This document shows, one piece after another, positions 25,812-34,443 of a DNA stretch of 55,000 nt. Positions within the stretch are counted from its first letter, which is position 1. The number at the start of each line of letters is the position of its first letter. The position numbers and the translations under genes are program-made. The stretch covers positions 1-55,000 of the forward strand of contig JAIQFT010000031.1 of assembly GCA_020073185.1 (NCBI GenBank), given 5' to 3'. This DNA comes from Terriglobia bacterium. GTDB lineage: Bacteria > Acidobacteriota > Terriglobia > Terriglobales > Acidobacteriaceae. A model generated the notes under the pieces. It saw nothing but the letters and a program-made list of their open reading frames with translations, did no database searches and was not told the DNA's origin.

Positions 25812-27899
25812 ATGAGCACAACCAAGGCGACGCCGAAGGCGAAGGTTTCCAATGCCCTGCGGAGCATGCCCGCGGTCATCTGCTTTGACGGCGACACGCT
25901 GGCGCAGAAGGCGATCGCCGGCTGTCAGCGCTACGCGCGGGTGAAGTACTCCGACCTGGCGGGACGCGAGGCGGAAACGATAGTGGTGGTCTCCTCGGAA
26001 CGGCTGCTGGCGCAATTCCAGCCGCTGCTGCGCGCGCCGAATTTCCGCATCATCGCCCTATCCGATTCCCGCTACCGCGACGCGCGGCTGGACGGCTCCG
26101 TGTACGGGTACCTGCCGGCCAATACGCAGCCGTTGCTGGTGGAACGGATGATGGACCAGGCGCTGGACCACATCCACCTGTCAGCGACGCGGCGGGAGGC
26201 GAACGAGCGGCTGGATCGCGCGACCAACGAGATCAAGGAGCTGAACGCGATCGGGGCGGCGCTGTCGGCCGAGCACGACACGGAAATGCTGCTGGAGATG
26301 ATCCTGACCAAGTCGCGGGAGATCACCAAGAGCGACGCGGGGTCGTTGTACCTGGTGGAAGAAGTGCCGATCGCAGACCCGGCGCTGCCGGCCAGCGATC
26401 CCAACTCGACCACCACGAAGCTGAGGGCGCTGGAGGAGGCAAAGGAGTACGGCGGCGCCAAGCTGGTGGCCAGCCGCAAAGTGGATACGAAGAAAGTGCT
26501 GCGCTTCAAGCTGGCGCAGAACGATACGGTGGCGGTGCCTTTCCGCGAAGCGGTCATGGAGATCAGCGATAAGTCCATCGCCGGATATGTGGTGAAGACG
26601 GGCGAGATCGTCAATCTGGAAGATGCGTACCACCTGCCGGAACTGGTGCCGTACTCGTTCAACCGCAAGTTCGACGAGGATTCGGGATACCGGACCAAGT
26701 CCATGATCGCGGTGCCGATGCGCAACCCGAAGACAGGCGAAATCGTGGGCGCAGTGCAGTTGATCAACGCCAAGCGGAATTCCGAGGCAAAGCTGAATTC
26801 GCTGTCGGCGGTGGTGTCGCAGGTGGTGGCGTACACGGTGCGGCAGCAGGAAATGGTGACGTCGCTGGCGAGCCAGGCGGCGGTGGCGCTGGACAACAGC
26901 CGGCTGTACCAGAAGCAGCAGGAGCTGTTCGAGGGCTTCGCGAAGGCGGCGGTGACGGCGATCGAGTTGCGCGATCCCACTACGGCCGGCCACTCGGGCC
27001 GGGTGATGAACCTGACGGTCGCGCTGGCGGAGACGGTGGACCGCGCCAGCGAGGGACCGTACAAGCACCTCCAGTTCACGCGCGAACAGATGAAGGAGAT
27101 CCGGTATGCGTCGCTGCTTCACGACGTAGGCAAGGTCAGCGTGAGCGAGAAGGTCCTGGTGAAAGCGAAGAAGTTGTATCCCGAACAACCGAAACTGATT
27201 CAATGGAAATTCCAGTTTCTCAAGCGGAGCATGCAGGTGGAGTCGCTGCAATCGAAGCTGAACTACGTGTTGGAGCAGGGGCGCGACGGGTACCTGTCGA
27301 AGCAGTCGGAATTCGATGCATTCCTCGAGCAGCAGTTGAACGAAGTGGACAGCTACCTCGCGACGGTGCTGCAGTCGAACGAGCCGACGGTGCTGCCGGA
27401 AGGAAGTTTCGAGAAGCTGGCGGAGATCGCGGCGCGGCACTTCCTCGATTGCGACGGCGCCGACGAGCAGTTGGTGACACCGGACGAAGTGAAGCTGCTG
27501 TCGATCCGCAAGGGATCGCTGGATGAAGATGAGCGGATACTGATCGAGTCACACGTAGTGCACACCTTCGAGTTTCTGAGCAAGATTCCGTGGACGAAGG
27601 AAATCCGGAACATTCCGGAGATCGCGCGCAGCCACCACGAAAAACTGACCGGCAAGGGTTATCCCAACAAGCTCGGGGCGCCGGAAATTCCGCTGCAAAC
27701 ACGGATGATGACCATCTCGGACATTTTTGACGCTCTGGCGGCCAGCGACCGGCCGTACAAGCGGGCAGTGTCGACGGAAAGGGCGCTGCAAATTCTGGGG
27801 ATGGAAACCCAGGACGGCAACATCGATGCCAACCTGTTCCGGCTGTTCGTGGAGGCCAAGATATGGGAGCGGTGGCACGAGGAGCCGTTCCCGTATTAG
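25812..27899 (+). CDS. GAF and HD-GYP domain protein, predicted c-di-GMP phosphodiesterase
   Basis: 695 residues. The N-terminal about 115 residues look like a degenerate receiver-type domain without the acidic pocket. A coiled segment then leads to a GAF domain (about 155-350, containing KSMIAVPMRNPKTGEIVGAVQLIN). The HD-GYP domain begins about 375 (TAGHSGRV), with H437-D438 in LLHDVGK and HHEKLTGKGYPN around 609-620. About 115 residues absent from typical HD-GYP domains separate the HD motif from the following helix. The enzyme likely degrades cyclic dinucleotides in response to a GAF ligand. It is transcribed away from the cNMP-domain secretion ATPase, 260 bp apart. Confidence 0.9.
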   Translation: MSTTKATPKAKVSNALRSMPAVICFDGDTLAQKAIAGCQRYARVKYSDLAGREAETIVVVSSERLLAQFQPLLRAPNFRIIALSDSRYRDARLDGSVYGYLPANTQPLLVERMMDQALDHIHLSATRREANERLDRATNEIKELNAIGAALSAEHDTEMLLEMILTKSREITKSDAGSLYLVEEVPIADPALPASDPNSTTTKLRALEEAKEYGGAKLVASRKVDTKKVLRFKLAQNDTVAVPFREAVMEISDKSIAGYVVKTGEIVNLEDAYHLPELVPYSFNRKFDEDSGYRTKSMIAVPMRNPKTGEIVGAVQLINAKRNSEAKLNSLSAVVSQVVAYTVRQQEMVTSLASQAAVALDNSRLYQKQQELFEGFAKAAVTAIELRDPTTAGHSGRVMNLTVALAETVDRASEGPYKHLQFTREQMKEIRYASLLHDVGKVSVSEKVLVKAKKLYPEQPKLIQWKFQFLKRSMQVESLQSKLNYVLEQGRDGYLSKQSEFDAFLEQQLNEVDSYLATVLQSNEPTVLPEGSFEKLAEIAARHFLDCDGADEQLVTPDEVKLLSIRKGSLDEDERILIESHVVHTFEFLSKIPWTKEIRNIPEIARSHHEKLTGKGYPNKLGAPEIPLQTRMMTISDIFDALAASDRPYKRAVSTERALQILGMETQDGNIDANLFRLFVEAKIWERWHEEPFPY

Positions 27900-27923
27900 C
27901 GATTAGCCGGTACAGTACTTCCC

Positions 27924-27967
27924 CGGCACTGAAGTGCCGAGCTATTTTCCTTCGCCCCATGCGGGGC
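27924..27967. repeat. TGAA-loop hairpin element (family C), copy 1
   Basis: CGGCAC-TGAA-GTGCCG (27924-27939) is followed after GAGCTATTTTCCTTC by GCCCC-ATGC-GGGGC (27954-27967). The same arrangement occurs at 38931-38975. It lies between the convergent HD-GYP and CMD genes and could also help end transcription. Confidence 0.6.
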
Positions 27968-28031
27968 TTGTTGTCCGTTTAGCGATTCGCTCGCTGAGCG
28001 GGCGACAAATTTCGCCACGACGAATCAGTAG

Positions 28032-28427
28032 CTAACCGTACAGCTCGGTCAATAATGCGTAGGCGCGGCGGAGGTGCGGGATGACGATGCTGCCGCCGAC
28101 GGTGAGCGCTACGTTGAGCGCTTCCTCCTGCTCGGGACGCGAAGCGCCAAGGCGGTACGACTGGATGATGTGGTAGTTGATGCAGTCGTCACAACGCAGC
28201 CCGGCCGAGGCCACCAGCCCCATCAGTTCTTTGTACTTCGCCGGGATGGCGCCTTCCAGATAGGTGTTGTGGTCGAGGTTGTAGAAGCGCTTGACGAGAA
28301 AGTTGTCGGCGGCATCCACGTTCTCATTCAGCCCGCGGCGGGTCTCGATGAACTGGCGCGCGATGGGGCTGCGCGCGGCGGCGTCTTCTTCGGAATGGAG
28401 GTAAGCGGGCTCGCGCAGTTCAGGCAT
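28032..28427 (-). CDS. Carboxymuconolactone decarboxylase/AhpD-like protein
   Basis: 131 residues. The core GLVASAGLRCDDCINYHIIQSYRLGASRPE carries the CxxC plus His arrangement of the CMD/AhpD fold. Members act as alkylhydroperoxidases or related thiol enzymes, usually as homo-oligomers in the cytosol. The N-terminal 60 residues are a helical extension with charged character. It is followed on the same strand by a HAD dehalogenase gene located upstream (28462-29202, 34 nt gap), so the pair may be co-transcribed with the dehalogenase first. Substrate unknown. Confidence 0.85.
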   Translation of the reverse strand: MPELREPAYLHSEEDAAARSPIARQFIETRRGLNENVDAADNFLVKRFYNLDHNTYLEGAIPAKYKELMGLVASAGLRCDDCINYHIIQSYRLGASRPEQEEALNVALTVGGSIVIPHLRRAYALLTELYG

Positions 28428-28461
28428 AAGAGTTTCGAGTTTCCGTATCAGGTTGCGAGAT

Positions 28462-29202
28462 TCAAGTTTTCACGATAGCCGCCGAGAGCTGGTCGGCAAG
28501 GTCAAGAAAATCGGCAGCGGTTACGTCGAACGATTCGGTGGCGGGCGCAGGAGGCGTCTGCGCGGGACCGAATTCGAGCGGACGGGCGACGAAAGCCGTC
28601 ATCAGGCCGCAGGCGCGCGCGGCGTGGAGGTCCTCGGGGTGCGCGGCCACCATCATGACTTCCGCGGGTTGGCAGCCGAGCAGGTCAGCGGCGCCAAGAT
28701 AAGTTTCTCGATCCGGCTTGTAGTGACGGAAGAGTTCGGCGGAGAGCACGGCGTCCCAGGGCAGACCCGCGTGTTTCGCCATGTCGAGCAGGAGCGACAC
28801 ATTGCCGTTGGAGAGCGTGGCGATTAGGAACTTTTTCCTCAGGCGGGTGAGGCCGGCGACGGCATCGGGCCAGGGAGTCAGGCGATGCCAGACGCGGTTC
28901 CAGTGGCCCCTTTCAACATCCGCCAGGCCGGTGAGATTGAACTCGACGAGTAGATCATCGAGAACGCGCCGGTGGAGGTCGTCGAGTTTCATCCACGGGA
29001 GCGCGCCTTGGCGAACCTTGTCCATCGAGGGACGGTAGGCGGCGCGCCAGCGGTCGGCGAAGCGGGGCCCGTCAAGCTGCACTCCTTTGACGCGAGCCCA
29101 CTGCTCGCTTTCGCGAATGATGGAGCCGCGCCAGTCCACGGTGGTGCCGAAGACATCGAAGGTGAGCGCCTTCACGCCGGCGAGGTTGAGGGAAGCTGAC
29201 AT
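28462..29202 (-). CDS. Haloacid dehalogenase type II (HAD superfamily)
   Basis: About 246 residues from the ATG at 29202; an ATG at 29220 is possible. Motif I is ALTFDVFGTTVDWRGS with the nucleophile Asp, motif II lies in LIATLSNGNVSLL, motif III in the HYKPDRETYLGAA Lys, and motif IV in MMVAAHPEDLHAARACG. This is the pattern of type II 2-haloacid dehalogenases, which hydrolyse short 2-haloalkanoic acids, though many members act on other phosphate or halo substrates. The C-terminus (about 205-246) includes an acidic PPAPATESFDVTAADF tail. It precedes the CMD gene on the same strand. Confidence 0.85.
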   Translation of the reverse strand: MSASLNLAGVKALTFDVFGTTVDWRGSIIRESEQWARVKGVQLDGPRFADRWRAAYRPSMDKVRQGALPWMKLDDLHRRVLDDLLVEFNLTGLADVERGHWNRVWHRLTPWPDAVAGLTRLRKKFLIATLSNGNVSLLLDMAKHAGLPWDAVLSAELFRHYKPDRETYLGAADLLGCQPAEVMMVAAHPEDLHAARACGLMTAFVARPLEFGPAQTPPAPATESFDVTAADFLDLADQLSAAIVKT

Positions 29203-29283
29203 CGGCACAGAGCTTATCATCGCGGACGTTTTTCGGTGGAGCGAGCAATGGACGCGGTGGGGTTCTGCACATAAACTTATGCG

Positions 29284-30756
29284 ATGCGCTCTGAACAAAA
29301 TTTCGGTTTGCTGCTACTCCTCACGTTGGCGGTAATTAGCGCGGTTGCGCTGGGCCTGCTGGCGCTGTCGGGCCGGTATTCACCGATGCAGGCGCAACAA
29401 ATGACATCGAAGGCCGGCGATCGGCGGCTGCAGAAGGCGTGGCGTTTTCAGCGCGGCGGGTGGACGTATGCGCACCTGGAGGGATCGCCGGCGGAGATCG
29501 GGTATCAGCACGGATACCTGCTGGCGCCGGAGATCGAGGATGCGTTCCAGGCGGTGAAGTTGGAGGACACGCACAACACCAAGCGCAATTGGGAATTCTT
29601 CCGCACGACGGCGCGCGAGGTGCTGTGGCCGCACATTGAAGCGGAGTATCAACAGGAATTGCAGGGAATCGCCGACGGGCTTAAGGCGCGCGGCGTGGCG
29701 ATGGATTTGTACGACGTAGTGGCGCTGAACGCGTTTGAGGAGGTGCCGGATTATTACGTTCCGTGGCTGGACGCGAAAGAGAAGCGCGCCGGAGCGCCAT
29801 CGCTGCATGCTCCGGGGAATTGCAGCGCGTTCGTCGCCACCGGAAGCTGGACGAAAGATCACAAGCCGGTGATCGCGCACAACAACTGGACGAGCGTGAT
29901 TCCCGGGGCACGCTGGCGGATCCTGTTCGACATCGTGCCCGAGAAGGGCTACCGGATGATCATGGATGGATTTCCGGGAGTGATCGTCAGCGACGACGAT
30001 TTCACCATCAACTCGGCAGGCCTGGCGGTGACGGAAACGACGATCTCGCGCTTTCATGGGTTCGATCCGAACGGCAAACCGGAGTTCGCGCGTGCGCGCA
30101 AGGCGACGCAGTACGCGAAATCCATCGACGAGTACGTAAAGATCATGAACGACGGCAACAACGGCGGCTACGCGAACGACTGGCTGCTGGCCGATTTCAA
30201 TACCGGCGAAGTGGCGCGCTTCGAACAGGGCCTGAAGCACACGCGGGTGTGGCGGACCAAGGACGGATATTTCGTGGGGTCGAATTTCCCGAGCGATCCG
30301 GCGCTGATCAAGGGCGAAACCGATTTCGATGTGAACGACAGCTCAAGCTCGATGAACGCGCGGCACGTCCGCTGGGACCAGCTCATGGCGCAGCACAAGG
30401 GAAGAATCGACGTCGCGCTGGCGGAGAAGTTCGAGAGCGACCACTACGATTCGTTCCAAAAGAAAGAAGAGGCGAACGAGCGCACGCTGTGCGGGCACGT
30501 GGAGACGTCGCCGCGCGGGGTGAAGGAGTGGGACTGGGGGCCGTATCATCCCGGTGGCACGATGCAGGCGAAGGCCGCCGACGCAACCATGGCGAGGAAC
30601 ATGACATTCGTGGCGCGCGCCGGCCATGCCTGCGGCGCGAACTTCAAGGCGGCGGAGTTCTTGGCGGCGCATCCGGAGTACGCGTGGCAAAAGCCAGTGC
30701 TGACGGACTTGATTTCGGGGCCGTGGACTGAGATCAGGGCGGGAGAAAAGAAGTAA
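29284..30756 (+). CDS. C45-family autoproteolytic acyltransferase/hydrolase (phospholipase B-like)
   Basis: 490 residues. An N-terminal hydrophobic segment (about 9-30) suggests a membrane anchor or signal peptide. The Ntn-hydrolase nucleophile is the Cys in GNCSAFVATGSWTKDHKPVI, followed by AHNNWTS, as in C45 and phospholipase-B-like proteins that mature by self-cleavage before that Cys. Earlier, GSPAEIGYQHGYLLAPEI is the conserved substrate-side block. The protein probably hydrolyses an amide or ester outside the cytoplasm; the substrate is unknown. A good terminator follows. Confidence 0.85.
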   Translation: MRSEQNFGLLLLLTLAVISAVALGLLALSGRYSPMQAQQMTSKAGDRRLQKAWRFQRGGWTYAHLEGSPAEIGYQHGYLLAPEIEDAFQAVKLEDTHNTKRNWEFFRTTAREVLWPHIEAEYQQELQGIADGLKARGVAMDLYDVVALNAFEEVPDYYVPWLDAKEKRAGAPSLHAPGNCSAFVATGSWTKDHKPVIAHNNWTSVIPGARWRILFDIVPEKGYRMIMDGFPGVIVSDDDFTINSAGLAVTETTISRFHGFDPNGKPEFARARKATQYAKSIDEYVKIMNDGNNGGYANDWLLADFNTGEVARFEQGLKHTRVWRTKDGYFVGSNFPSDPALIKGETDFDVNDSSSSMNARHVRWDQLMAQHKGRIDVALAEKFESDHYDSFQKKEEANERTLCGHVETSPRGVKEWDWGPYHPGGTMQAKAADATMARNMTFVARAGHACGANFKAAEFLAAHPEYAWQKPVLTDLISGPWTEIRAGEKK

Positions 30757-30781
30757 AGGGCTATCTCTGAGTGGTGAGTGG

Positions 30782-30808
30782 GCCTGCTCGATAACGAGCG
30801 GGCTTTTT
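30782..30808 (+). terminator. Rho-independent terminator after the C45 hydrolase
   Basis: GCCTGCTCG-ATAA-CGAGCGGGC followed by TTTTT: nine pairs with one G:U-type position and a tetraloop. Confidence 0.85.
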
Positions 30809-30869
30809 CGTGGGACAGGTACGATAGAATCCTGCTTCACCGTGATCTGACGAAAGGACTCACTGGCCG

Positions 30870-32240
30870 ATGAGAATGCTGTTCGGGACCGACGGAATCC
30901 GCGGGGTGGCGGGCGATCCGCCGCTGGACCGCGCCACCGTGTTCGCCGTGGGAGCGGCATTGGGGCGGCATTTGAAAGCACAGCACGGGGACAAGGGAGT
31001 CGTGATCGGACAAGACACACGGGAATCGAGCGCATGGATTGCCGAGTCGCTGACCCGCGGCCTGCAATGGGCGGGGGCGACGGTGCAGAGCGCGGGTGTG
31101 GTCACGACGCCGGCGGTGGCGTTCCTGGCGCGCGGCGGATTCGCGGCGGGCGTGGTGATTTCCGCGTCGCACAATCCGTGGACCGACAACGGCATCAAGA
31201 TTTTCGGCCACAACGGCTACAAGCTTTCCGACGAGACAGAAGAAAGGATCGAGAGCGACATCTTCGCGCTGCTGCATGCCAATGAAGTGCCCGCGGCGGT
31301 CACGCAGGCCACGGAAGCGGCCGCGGTGGGCACGGACGCGGCGTTGCTGAAGCAATACCTGGGATGGCTGGCGGGCAATGTGGCGGGCACGCCGCTGCGC
31401 AGTCTGCGCGTGCTGGTGGACTGCGCGCACGGAGCGGCAACGCCGGTGGCGCATGAGGTATTCCGCGCCTGCGGCATCCAGGCCGAGTTCACTTGCGACC
31501 AGCCCAACGGCCGCAACATCAACGAGAACTGTGGAGCGCTGCATCCCAAGAACATCGCGGAGAAGATCGCGCAGCGGCGCGGCATCTTCGACCTGGGGAT
31601 CACGTTCGACGGAGACGCGGACCGGGCGCTGTTTTCCGACCGCGAAGGGCGCGTGGTGAATGGCGACGCCATCCTGTTGCTGTCGGCGCGCGATTTGAAA
31701 GCGCGCGGGCGATTGCAAGGCGACACGGTGGTGGCGACCACGATGTCGAACATGGGCCTGGAGGTGGCGCTGCAGCGTAGCGGCATCCGCATGCTGCGCG
31801 CAGCGGTGGGCGACAAGTACGTGCTGGAGGAGATGCAGCGGACGGGCGCGACGCTGGGCGGCGAGCAATCGGGGCACATCATCTTCCGTGACGGCGATTC
31901 CACCACCGGCGATGGACTGCTGACGGCGTTGCGCGTCATGGAAGTGATGGCGCGCAGCGGATGCGCGCTGCACGAACTGGTGGCCGACCTGAAAGTGTTT
32001 CCGCAGACGATCCAGAACGTGCGGGTGAAGGAGAAAAAGCCGTTCGAGCAGTTGCCCGAGATCGCAGCGAAGATCCGCGCCGCCGAGCAGGAGCTACACG
32101 GCAGCGGAAGGGTCGTGGTGCGATATTCCGGGACGGAGGCGCTGGCGCGCGTGATGGTGGAAGCCGAGTCGGAAGACAAGATGCGGCGGATCACCGATGA
32201 GATCGCGGGTGCGATTCAGAAGGCGTTAGGGATTTCGTAA
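30870..32240 (+). CDS. glmM: Phosphoglucosamine mutase GlmM
   Basis: 456 residues, the usual length. It begins MLFGTDGIRGVAGDPPLD, has the catalytic serine S100 in VVISASHNPWTDNG, the metal loop FDGDADRALF (about 248), the sugar loop GGEQSGHII, and the C-terminal phosphate-binding RYSGTEALARVM. It interconverts glucosamine-6-phosphate and glucosamine-1-phosphate in the UDP-GlcNAc pathway for peptidoglycan and LPS, and is activated by phosphorylation of the catalytic Ser. The SASHNP loop has Ser rather than the residues of phosphomannomutases, supporting GlmM. It stands alone between a terminator and a sirtuin gene. Confidence 0.95.
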   Translation: MRMLFGTDGIRGVAGDPPLDRATVFAVGAALGRHLKAQHGDKGVVIGQDTRESSAWIAESLTRGLQWAGATVQSAGVVTTPAVAFLARGGFAAGVVISASHNPWTDNGIKIFGHNGYKLSDETEERIESDIFALLHANEVPAAVTQATEAAAVGTDAALLKQYLGWLAGNVAGTPLRSLRVLVDCAHGAATPVAHEVFRACGIQAEFTCDQPNGRNINENCGALHPKNIAEKIAQRRGIFDLGITFDGDADRALFSDREGRVVNGDAILLLSARDLKARGRLQGDTVVATTMSNMGLEVALQRSGIRMLRAAVGDKYVLEEMQRTGATLGGEQSGHIIFRDGDSTTGDGLLTALRVMEVMARSGCALHELVADLKVFPQTIQNVRVKEKKPFEQLPEIAAKIRAAEQELHGSGRVVVRYSGTEALARVMVEAESEDKMRRITDEIAGAIQKALGIS

Positions 32241-32342
32241 TTTGGTAATTTGAAAACCAAGTCGGCGGGCCAGCGCGCATACGGTCGCGTGGGGTTGCAA
32301 TTACGATATTACCAACTCACCACATCCTCCCAAGACCGCCAC

Positions 32343-33074
32343 ATGATTGATATCGCCGCAAATGATCGTGTGTTCGTGCTCAGCGGCGCGGGAGTGAGCG
32401 CGGAGAGCGGGCTGCCGACATTTCGCGGCGCGGGCGGGCTGTGGCGCGGATATCGCGTGGAGGATGTCGCTTCGCCGGTGGCGTGGGCGCGCGATCCGCT
32501 GATAGTCTGGCAGTTCTACTCCATGCGGCGTAAGGCGCACGCCGGCAAACTGCCGAACCCAGCGCACCTGGCGTTGGCGAAACTGGAGATGGCGATCGGC
32601 GAACGGCTCTTTCTGTGCACGCAGAATGTGGACAAGCTGCACGAGCAGGCGGGCTCGCGGCGCGTGGTACACATGCACGGGCGGCTTTTTCAGAGCCGCT
32701 GCGACCGTTGCGATCGTCCGCCGTTCGACGACGAAAATTGCTACGAGGACCAGGTTCCCCGGTGCGACTGTGGCGGACAAATCCGCCCGCACATCTGCTG
32801 GTTCGGCGAAATGCCGTACGAGTTGGAGCGCATTGCGAAGGCGGTGGAGGGCTGCACGGTGTTCGTGGCGGTGGGTACGTCGGGCGTGGTGTACCCGGCG
32901 GCGGCGTTCGTGGCGCAGGCGCGGGCCAGCGGCAAGCAGCGCGTGCGCACCTACTATGTCGGCCCGGAAGAGCCGGCGAACCGCGCGCTGTTCGACGAGA
33001 ATTTTTCCGGCAAAGCAGGTGAGTTGCTTCCGCGCCTGTTCCCCTGGTCCCAGCTCGGCGCAGTAACCGTTTGA
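32343..33074 (+). CDS. NAD-dependent protein deacylase, Sir2 family
   Basis: 243 residues from the ATG at 32343; the frame is open back to 32250 but the extension is not family-like. Motifs: VLSGAGVSAESGLPTFRG (NAD site), TQNVDKLHEQAG, VVHMHG with the catalytic His, zinc cysteines in QSRCDRCD and RCDCGG, and VAVGTSGVVYPAA. A Tyr and Arg three apart in FYSMRRKAH, typical of class III sirtuins, suggests desuccinylase or demalonylase as well as deacetylase activity. It acts in the cytoplasm on acylated lysines. Confidence 0.93.
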   Translation: MIDIAANDRVFVLSGAGVSAESGLPTFRGAGGLWRGYRVEDVASPVAWARDPLIVWQFYSMRRKAHAGKLPNPAHLALAKLEMAIGERLFLCTQNVDKLHEQAGSRRVVHMHGRLFQSRCDRCDRPPFDDENCYEDQVPRCDCGGQIRPHICWFGEMPYELERIAKAVEGCTVFVAVGTSGVVYPAAAFVAQARASGKQRVRTYYVGPEEPANRALFDENFSGKAGELLPRLFPWSQLGAVTV

Positions 33075-33188
33075 CTTGGACTGCACGGCCGACCTACCCT
33101 AATGGCAACGCGTGGTGAGGCCCAGCGATTCGGAGTTCCAATCCAAATCAAACAAGGCAGGTTCGTTACCGCGCCGTCGAGGTGTTCC

Positions 33189-34382
33189 ATGTCTGCGCGA
33201 CGCACCCTCTCCTACCTATTAGTGTCCACCCTGTTGTGCGCGGCGACGATTGCGCAGGCGCAAGCAGGGTCGGGAAAAAACACGGCCCCGTCAACGACAA
33301 CGCCGCGAAGCGGCAGCCCGGACGCACAACAGGAACGCAGACCAGTGTTTATGAGCGGACGCGTCACGCTGGAAGACGGCACGCCGCCGCCGGACCATGT
33401 GGCGATTGAGCGCGTCTGCAATGGGCAGGTGCGCCGGGAGGGGTACACCGATTCGCGAGGCAACTTCGGGTTTCAGCTGGGGGCGGAGGCGACCGCGCTG
33501 CAGGACGCGAGCGTGGGGGCGTTCGACACCATGCGCGCGCCGGGAAGCGGAACCCCCGGCGCTGCCGGCGGCATGCCGATGCTGGCGCCGTCGTTGCAGT
33601 CGGCGACGGTGAGCGCGAAGGACCTGACGGGATGCGAATTACGCGCGTCCTTGAGCGGATTCCGTTCGGAACCGATCAACCTGGCGGGCCGCTGGACTTT
33701 CAATAATCCCGATGTCGGATCAATCGTGCTGCACCGCATCGGCAAGGTGGAGGGCGCGAGGATCAGCGTGACCACATTGCAGGCGCCGCCGGGAGCGCGC
33801 AAGGCGTTCGAGCGCGCGCACAACGCGATGGTGAAACATCATGCCGCCGAAGCGGCGCAGGAGCTGCAGAAAGCGGTGACGCTGTACCCAAAATTCGCGG
33901 AGGCATTGTCGCAGTTGGGCGAGCTCTACTCCGAGCAGGGGCGCAAGGACGAGGCCGCCAGGTTGCTGCAGCAGGCCATCGAGGCCGACCCCAAGCTAGT
34001 GCCGCCCTACCTGAACCTGGCGTCGCTGGCAGGCGAGCAGCGCGACTGGCCGCGCATGGCGGAGTTGAGCCAGAGGGCGCTGGCGCTGAACCCCTACGAA
34101 TATCCCCTCGCGTACTTTTACGACGCCATCGCCAGTTACAACCTGCACAACTATGACGCGGCGGAAAAGAGCGCGCGCACGGCGCGGCGGCTCGATTCGC
34201 AATACCACATGCCGCGCGTTGAATTCCTGCTGGCCAACATCCTGCTGCAGCGCGATGACTATGCCGGCGCGGCGGAACAATTGCGGTCGTTCCTGAAATC
34301 TTCGCCGTCCGGAGCCGAAGCCGACAGCGCGCGCGCACTGCTGGCACAAACCGAGAGCAAGCTGGCGGCGGCGCGGAAATAG
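33189..34382 (+). CDS. Secreted TPR protein with N-terminal carboxypeptidase-regulatory-like domain
   Basis: 397 residues from the ATG at 33189 (GAGGTG just upstream), which begins a clear signal peptide ending near AQAQA. Residues about 55-200 look like a regulatory beta-sandwich (FMSGRVTLEDGTPPP, YTDSRGNFGF, CELRASLSGFRSE), as seen in many acidobacterial exported proteins. Residues about 225-390 are TPR repeats (FAEALSQLGELYSEQGRKDEA, YFYDAIASYNLHNYDAAEKS). A scaffold or binding function in the envelope is inferred. It ends convergent to polA. Confidence 0.82.
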   Translation: MSARRTLSYLLVSTLLCAATIAQAQAGSGKNTAPSTTTPRSGSPDAQQERRPVFMSGRVTLEDGTPPPDHVAIERVCNGQVRREGYTDSRGNFGFQLGAEATALQDASVGAFDTMRAPGSGTPGAAGGMPMLAPSLQSATVSAKDLTGCELRASLSGFRSEPINLAGRWTFNNPDVGSIVLHRIGKVEGARISVTTLQAPPGARKAFERAHNAMVKHHAAEAAQELQKAVTLYPKFAEALSQLGELYSEQGRKDEAARLLQQAIEADPKLVPPYLNLASLAGEQRDWPRMAELSQRALALNPYEYPLAYFYDAIASYNLHNYDAAEKSARTARRLDSQYHMPRVEFLLANILLQRDDYAGAAEQLRSFLKSSPSGAEADSARALLAQTESKLAAARK

Positions 34383-34418
34383 GTGTGACAACCCAGTGTG
34401 TGAGGGCCGCGGCATTAC

Positions 34419-34436
34419 GCGTTCGGGGGCGAACGC
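34419..34436. repeat. Palindromic element family B, copy between TPR gene and polA
   Basis: GCGTTCG-GGGG-CGAACGC, a 7-bp stem followed by GCTCC. The same unit occurs at 37455-37474 and, with paired substitutions that keep the stem, inside parB at 5460-5477. Confidence 0.6.
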
Positions 34437-34443
34437 GCTCCAC

